Position numbers and translations under genes: made by a program. Source: Microbacterium sp. lyk4-40-TSB-66 (GTDB lineage Bacteria; Actinomycetota; Actinomycetes; Actinomycetales; Microbacteriaceae). From it: a stretch of DNA of 64,000 nt. Shown here one piece after another: positions 59,541-64,000 of the stretch (position 1 is its first letter; each line of letters opens with the position of its first letter). The DNA lies in NCBI RefSeq assembly GCF_030209475.1, contig NZ_JARVRW010000002.1, positions 1 to 64,000 on the forward strand, written 5' to 3'. Under the pieces are notes generated by a model. The model searched no databases. It was not told where the DNA came from and saw only the letters and a list, made by a program, of their open reading frames with translations.

Positions 59541-60998
59541 TCAGTAGCCGTAGGTGTACTGCAGCTCCTGGACGAGCGAGAAGATCTGCGTCAGCAGCAT
59601 CACGACCCACACGCTCGCGATGATCCACGTCAGCACGGTGACGCCGATCGCCGCCCACAGCGGGGCCAGGCCCTTGCCCGTGTGTCGGCGCACGATCACG
59701 CTGCGCCCGATGATGTAGACCAGGCCGCTGCCGATCGCGAGCACGAAGAAGCTCCATGCCCAGTGGAAGGGCCGCTCGATTCCGCGGGCGCGCAGCTGCC
59801 GCCAGTCCAGGAAGGCGAACAGCACGGTGGCGCCCGCCAGCACGAGGCTCAGGATCGACGACACCACCGTGAGCAGGGTGCCTGCCATGGACGGGCTCGC
59901 CAGGGACTCGGAGTACAGGTCGTTGTACACCGACTCGCGCATGAACGAACCCCAGTCGAACGCGAACAGACTCAGGACGCCGACCAGCGGCAGGGCGACC
60001 AGGAGCCAGATCCACACGGTGTTCGTGTTGATGTGTCGTTTCGGGGCGGCGCCGTATCCGACTGGTGGCGCGGACGCGTACGCCGGGGCAGCCGCGGTGG
60101 ACGCTCCGGGATACGTCGGTGCACCGGCCGAGGCGGCTCCCGGATAGGCGGGTGCGCCAGCGGCCGTCGCCGGGGCCTGGGCACCGGGGTACGCCGACGG
60201 GAAGGCGGGGGCCGGGGCGACGGGAGGAGTGCCCGACGATGCCGCGGGAGCCGCCGCTGCGGCCGCGGCAGCCACGGCGCCCGCGCCGGCGGCGGCCGCG
60301 GCGGGAGCGATGTGCGGGTCGCGGGCTGTAGGCGGCTCGGGAGCGGCCGCGGGCTCTCGGACGGCGGGCGGCTCCTGGGCACTGGACGGCTCGTGGGCGG
60401 CGACCGGCTCCGGAGGAGACACCGGCTCCGAATCGGCGGACGCCTCCCGCGGAGCGAACAGGTCGTGCGGGGCGGACAGCTCGTGCGGGGCGGATGGCTC
60501 GTGCGGGGCGGACGGCTCGTGCGCAGCGATCGTCTCGTGCGCAGCGATCGTCTCGCGCGGAGCGGACGGCTCGTGCGGGGCGGTCGACCCGGACACCGCA
60601 GCCGACTCGCCCGGCGTCGACGAGGTGACCGCGGGGGCGTCCTCGTTCCAGGCGGCATCGTCTTCGGTCGAGCCGTGATCCCCGTGCGCGACGGTCGAGT
60701 CGGGGGCGAGCGATGAAGATTCGCCCTCCGCGCCGAAGGACTCGGTCGGCGTCTCATCGGCGGCACGGTGGTCCGTCGCGGTCGCCGAGGTGACGGCGTC
60801 ATGGTCGGAGGCAGCGCCGCGCGAGGAGTCGTCATGCAGCGGCACCGCGGCATCCTTGCTCTCTCCAGCGGGGGCGGCGGTGCTCCCGTCGACCGCGCGC
60901 ACCTCGTCGGTCCACGACGTGCCGTTCCATCGGCGGAGGCCGCCACCTCCGGCGGGATCGGGGTACCAGCCGTCGGGCGGAGTGGGTGTGTCGGTCAT
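59541..60998 (-). CDS. DUF2510 domain membrane protein with low-complexity linker, 485 aa
   Basis: N-terminal DUF2510 (MTDTPTPPDGWYPDPAGGGGLRRWNGTSWTDEV), then about 290 residues of Ser/Ala/Pro/Glu-rich disordered sequence with AAHEPSAPHE repeats and AYPGA repeats, and a C-terminal part with four membrane helices (WIWLLVALPLVGVLSLFAF, LTVVSSILSLVLAGATVLFAFL, WSFFVLAIGSGLVYII, WAAIGVTVLTWIIASVWVVMLL). Such proteins are common in actinobacteria; role unknown. GGGAGC precedes ATG 60998 and TAGACT lies upstream near 61042. Confidence 0.85.
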   Translation of the reverse strand: MTDTPTPPDGWYPDPAGGGGLRRWNGTSWTDEVRAVDGSTAAPAGESKDAAVPLHDDSSRGAASDHDAVTSATATDHRAADETPTESFGAEGESSSLAPDSTVAHGDHGSTEDDAAWNEDAPAVTSSTPGESAAVSGSTAPHEPSAPRETIAAHETIAAHEPSAPHEPSAPHELSAPHDLFAPREASADSEPVSPPEPVAAHEPSSAQEPPAVREPAAAPEPPTARDPHIAPAAAAAGAGAVAAAAAAAAPAASSGTPPVAPAPAFPSAYPGAQAPATAAGAPAYPGAASAGAPTYPGASTAAAPAYASAPPVGYGAAPKRHINTNTVWIWLLVALPLVGVLSLFAFDWGSFMRESVYNDLYSESLASPSMAGTLLTVVSSILSLVLAGATVLFAFLDWRQLRARGIERPFHWAWSFFVLAIGSGLVYIIGRSVIVRRHTGKGLAPLWAAIGVTVLTWIIASVWVVMLLTQIFSLVQELQYTYGY

Positions 60999-61118
60999 GG
61001 CGCTCCCTGTCTGATGCGGAACCGGCGGGATGGCCCGAGTCTAGTGAGGGCAGGAGAACGCCGTCGGTGTCCGTCCCCAGGTCCGCGCGCGTCACGAGCC
61101 GGGAAACAGCACGCGGCG

Positions 61119-61311
61119 CGATCACGCCCGGGACCCGTTCGCACACGCGTCGCGGATCGAGCCGCGGCGCGCGGTGCGATCACGACCGGAACCCTTTCGC
61201 ATACCCGTCGCGACCGAGCCACGCGCGTGACACGATCACGACCGGAACCCTTTCGCATATCCGTCGCGACCGGGCTACGCGCGTGACACGATCGCGCCCG
61301 GAACCCGTTCG
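61119..61311. repeat. 56-58-bp tandem repeat, four units
   Basis: Units begin with CGATCACGCC/CGATCACGAC at 61119, 61177, 61233 and 61289; the last is partial. Each contains a CGGAACCC word and ends in GCGCGTGACA-like sequence. It occupies the 356-base gap between the DUF2510 and LamG genes, which has no gene. Confidence 0.9.
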
Positions 61312-61354
61312 TTCCGCCGGGACCGCCACACCGGGATGCGGCACGACCGCAGCG

Positions 61355-62824
61355 TCAGGGCACGACGGGTCGCTCGTTCTCGTACAGGGCTCGCACCTGC
61401 TCGGCGGTGAGGGCGCGGTCCCAGACACGCACGCGGGAGAAGGTGCCCTCGGCGTAGTTGCCGACCGTCGAGGCCATCTGCACGGCGCCGACGGTGAACT
61501 CCGCGGGGGTCGGGTTCAGACCGTCCGGATAGGGGTACGGATTCTTCATGTAGGTGTTGCCGAATTTGTCCTTCACCGGCCCCAGCGGGACGGAGAGTCC
61601 GTCGAGGTAGGAGACGGCTTCCCGACCGTCGTAGGTGCCGACGTGCAGTTGCCACACGCGACGGGTGAAGGTCTGTCCGGACGCGGAGTAGTCGATCGAG
61701 AACGGGTGACCGGCTGTGGGTCCTCCCGTCCGCGACACATGGAAGTTGCCGCGTTCGTCTCCGCCGTACGTGGAGAGGTCGTAGAAGAGTCCGTACGACC
61801 TGCGCGGATCCCTACTCGACTCCGACCACATCCCCGCGACGAACCCGGCGTTGTCGTCGGTCATCAGGACCCAGGCCGCGACGGTGACCGTTCCCGTGCC
61901 CGCCCCCACGTTCAGGCGCCCGACGGCGTCGCGGTGCAGCCGCAGGAAGCTCTTGCCGGGCAGGTTCACCCCGCGCCCGAACGGCGTCGCGACGGTGGTC
62001 GCGCGCACATTGCCCGCGTGTTGAAGCGGAAGGTCTCCGGTGGTCGTGCGGAACGGAGCGGCGGCTTCCTCGAACCGCCACTCGGCGATCGGCGCCGGCA
62101 CGCCGACGGGTCCGGCCGTCGGCGTCGGCGTCGGGGTCGGCGAGGGCGTCGGAGTGGACGTCGGAGTCGGGGCCACCGTCGGCGTGGCCGTCGGAGTCGG
62201 GGTCGGCGCTGGGGTCGGTGAAGTCGTGGGGGTGGCGCTCGGCGAAGGCGTCGGCGACGGCGCCGCGGTCGCGGTCGGACTCGGCACGACGGGAGGGCTC
62301 GGCGTGGGGCTGGCGCCGGCGGAGGTCACCGTGAGGGCGTCCAAGGTCACGTTGGTGTTCTGTGCCGCGGCGGATTTCTGGCCCGTCGCGGTCACGGTGA
62401 GCGTGTGCGCGCCGGGAGCGAGGTCGGCCCGCTCGTACAGCACCGTGTTGAACACGTTCGACGGCGCATAGGCGTCGATGCGGGCCGACAGAACCCCGTC
62501 GATACGGATCTCGCTGATGCCGCTGAGGGGCGTCTTGCGTCCGAGGATACGGATGCCGGTGCCCTCGAAGCTGTAGGAGTAGGAGGCGGCTGCGGCGTTC
62601 GCGTATTGCACGGAGCCGTTATGGTCGGCCTTGTTCGAGGTTTTGCGCCACGACCCGCTGTAGGCGATCGACGCGTCGAGCCCGTCGATGGTCCGCACGA
62701 TCGGTGCGGAGGCGGCGGAGGTCGCCGCGAACGACGGCGCGCTGGCGACCGAGGCGGAAGCGGTTATCGCGAGCGCGGTGAGGACCGCGAGTGCACGCGG
62801 CCGGGACTTCGTCGGCATCGACAT
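61355..62824 (-). CDS. Secreted LamG-domain protein, 489 aa
   Basis: Exported protein of unknown substrate. Sec signal peptide (residues 1-34, [21 protein letters not shown]). First domain (about 40-165): a beta-sandwich carbohydrate-binding-type region ([44 protein letters not shown]). Then a Thr/Pro/Ser linker of about 70 residues (TPSPTPTP) and a LamG/concanavalin-like domain ([51 protein letters not shown]). No LPxTG or membrane anchor, so it is released or held by binding. ATG 62824 has GGAG seven bases upstream. Confidence 0.87.
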   Translation of the reverse strand: MSMPTKSRPRALAVLTALAITASASVASAPSFAATSAASAPIVRTIDGLDASIAYSGSWRKTSNKADHNGSVQYANAAAASYSYSFEGTGIRILGRKTPLSGISEIRIDGVLSARIDAYAPSNVFNTVLYERADLAPGAHTLTVTATGQKSAAAQNTNVTLDALTVTSAGASPTPSPPVVPSPTATAAPSPTPSPSATPTTSPTPAPTPTPTATPTVAPTPTSTPTPSPTPTPTPTAGPVGVPAPIAEWRFEEAAAPFRTTTGDLPLQHAGNVRATTVATPFGRGVNLPGKSFLRLHRDAVGRLNVGAGTGTVTVAAWVLMTDDNAGFVAGMWSESSRDPRRSYGLFYDLSTYGGDERGNFHVSRTGGPTAGHPFSIDYSASGQTFTRRVWQLHVGTYDGREAVSYLDGLSVPLGPVKDKFGNTYMKNPYPYPDGLNPTPAEFTVGAVQMASTVGNYAEGTFSRVRVWDRALTAEQVRALYENERPVVP

Positions 62825-62967
62825 CGAGCGGCTCCTTCGGCGCTGGCCGGGCATGGCGGAAGGTCGCTGAAGGCGCCCCCGTGCCCTGCCGCCCATCGTG
62901 CCCCACCGTGCCGTCGGAGGCGATGATCGATCGCCGGCCGTCGCTCGATCCGAGGTCGTGACGCCTC

Positions 62968-64000
62968 TCATCGGAAGTCCCGCGACGCGTGGGCGACTCC
63001 CACGCGCAGATCGGTGAACCCGTCGGCGACCACGTTCGTCACACCCTCGACGGAACGCTCGAGCATGCCGCGCACGATCAGCGCGGGCGACTCACGGGCG
63101 ACCCGGCGATACCTGTTCCACACCCCGACCGAGCAGATGATGTTCATGAGCCCGTGCTCGTCTTCGAGGTTGAGGAATGTGATGCCGGACGCCGTGGCCG
63201 GCCGCTGCCGGTGGGTGACGAGCCCCGCCACCTCGATGCGCCGGTCGGTCTCGAACGTGCGGAGCTCGCGCGAGGTCAGCACCCCCCGCGCGTCGAGCGC
63301 CGACCGGAAGTGGGTGAGCGGGTGATCGTCGGCCGAGAGACCCGTCGCCCAGAGGTCGGAGGCGAGGATCTCGTAGCTCGACGGGTCGGTGAACAACGGC
63401 GGCTGCACGGCCACGAGGGAGTCGGGAAGGAACTCGGCGCGGTCCAGCGCCGCCGAACCCGACAACCAGATCGCCTCGCGCCGCGTGTGCCCGAAGCACT
63501 CGAAAGCCCCCGCCGTCGCGAGCGCCTCGAGCTGGGCCGTGACCAGTCCGGTGCGACGCACGAGGTCGCGAAGGTCGCGGTAGGCGCCGCCGCGCTCGCG
63601 TTCGGAGACGATGCGCGCGGCCACTTTCGTGCCGATGCCGGTCACCCCGGCGAGGCCGAGGCGAACGGTGAAACCCCCGTCACGACGGTGCGCCAGGGTC
63701 TCGTCGGGCTCCGACGGGTCGAAGTCCCCGGTCGGAGGCTGCCGTGCGTCCGCGCACGCGTCGAGTCCGGTCGGGGGTCCCATGCTCCGGCGCTGCCGCG
63801 GCGCCGAACCGCTCGAACTCGCACCCGTCGCACCCGTCGAGGCACCCGTCGCCGAGGCACCCGTCGCCGCGGCACCCGTCTCCCCCGCGTCGACCGCCTC
63901 GAGCGTCGCTTCGACCCCCGACCGCGACAGGTCGGGCCGGCGTACCACCACGCCGTGCCGCCGCGCGTCGGCGGTCAGGGTCGCGGGCGAGTAGAACCCC
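62968..64000 (-). CDS. dnaE2: Error-prone DNA polymerase DnaE2, 3' portion only
   Basis: The gene runs off the window; about 343 C-terminal codons are present. The first visible residues [19 protein letters not shown] and later [86 protein letters not shown] are C-terminal DnaE2/ImuC blocks (helix-hairpin-helix and OB-fold). An inserted 60-residue Ala/Thr/Ser/Gly stretch ([21 protein letters not shown]) before the helix-hairpin-helix part is unusual. Partner imuA/imuB genes, if present, lie beyond the window. Confidence 0.93.
   Translation of the reverse strand, partial: GFYSPATLTADARRHGVVVRRPDLSRSGVEATLEAVDAGETGAAATGASATGASTGATGASSSGSAPRQRRSMGPPTGLDACADARQPPTGDFDPSEPDETLAHRRDGGFTVRLGLAGVTGIGTKVAARIVSERERGGAYRDLRDLVRRTGLVTAQLEALATAGAFECFGHTRREAIWLSGSAALDRAEFLPDSLVAVQPPLFTDPSSYEILASDLWATGLSADDHPLTHFRSALDARGVLTSRELRTFETDRRIEVAGLVTHRQRPATASGITFLNLEDEHGLMNIICSVGVWNRYRRVARESPALIVRGMLERSVEGVTNVVADGFTDLRVGVAHASRDFR

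Noticed and set aside
61119..61311. CRISPR array suspected from evenly spaced repeats
   Set aside because: Units are contiguous 56-58-mers with no unique spacers, and no cas genes are near. The same holds for the other arrays in the window.

Overview
The window comes from a high-GC actinobacterium, most likely Microbacterium or a close relative in the Microbacteriaceae. The evidence is composition and gene content (two Lsr2 proteins, a CSG-type HutH, an MTES_1575-like helicase/nuclease, a DUF2510 protein, actinobacterial-style hut and paa clusters). Many genes have a TANNNT -10 box 6-7 bases before an ATG or GTG, the arrangement of leaderless actinobacterial mRNAs. There are no rRNA genes, transposases, integrases, phage genes or CRISPR arrays. 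It reads as chromosomal sequence with unusually rich intergenic repeats.

Layout. 0.2-7.9 kb: small housekeeping and membrane genes (alpha/beta hydrolase, acyl-CoA dehydrogenase, DUF445, cyclotransferase-fold protein, HutG-like arginase-fold enzyme, SixA-like phosphatase, acyltransferase 3, DUF218-like protein). 7.9-13.4 kb: histidine degradation operon hutH-hutU-hutI on the minus strand with a divergent IclR regulator; the HutG-like gene at 4.6 kb would finish the pathway. 13.4-14.1 kb: three 189-bp tandem repeats. 14.1-20.6 kb: LacI regulator, sugar ABC transporter (binding protein and two permeases) and a glycogen-debranching-type glucosidase, with a clear promoter and palindromic operator. 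20.6-26 kb: nested-hairpin repeats, YbaK-like deacylase, Leu/Val-type dehydrogenase, an lsr2-budA-lsr2 group and an amino acid permease. 26-29.4 kb: MacAB-like adaptor, ATPase and permease. 29.4-36.4 kb: VOC proteins, reductase-fold protein, HxlR regulator, tRNA-Ala, coiled-coil membrane protein, GNAT, galU, 5-formyl-THF cyclo-ligase, FmdB, mscL. 36.4-44.6 kb: a large degenerate SF1 helicase with a nuclease-like tail, an Ogt homologue lacking the active cysteine, an acetate symporter pair with a divergent LuxR-type regulator, and a cysteine-free HesB-like protein. 45.7-56.3 kb: phenylacetate catabolism in two minus-strand operons (paaF-H-Z-I-K and paaA-B-C-D-E-G), each preceded by a related palindromic site. 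56.3-64 kb: minisatellites, tRNA-Arg, NRDE/TANGO2 protein, coaBC, DUF2510 protein, a secreted LamG protein, and the 3' end of dnaE2 running off the window.

The catabolic blocks converge on central metabolism: histidine to glutamate, phenylacetate to acetyl-CoA and succinyl-CoA, acetate uptake, oligosaccharide uptake and debranching. The thiolase PaaJ and a PaaR regulator are not in the window. The most unusual signals are an over-represented heptamer GGATGCC that turns up in codons, promoter spacers and terminator stems, several families of intergenic repeats, and a set of proteins that keep their fold but have lost catalytic residues.
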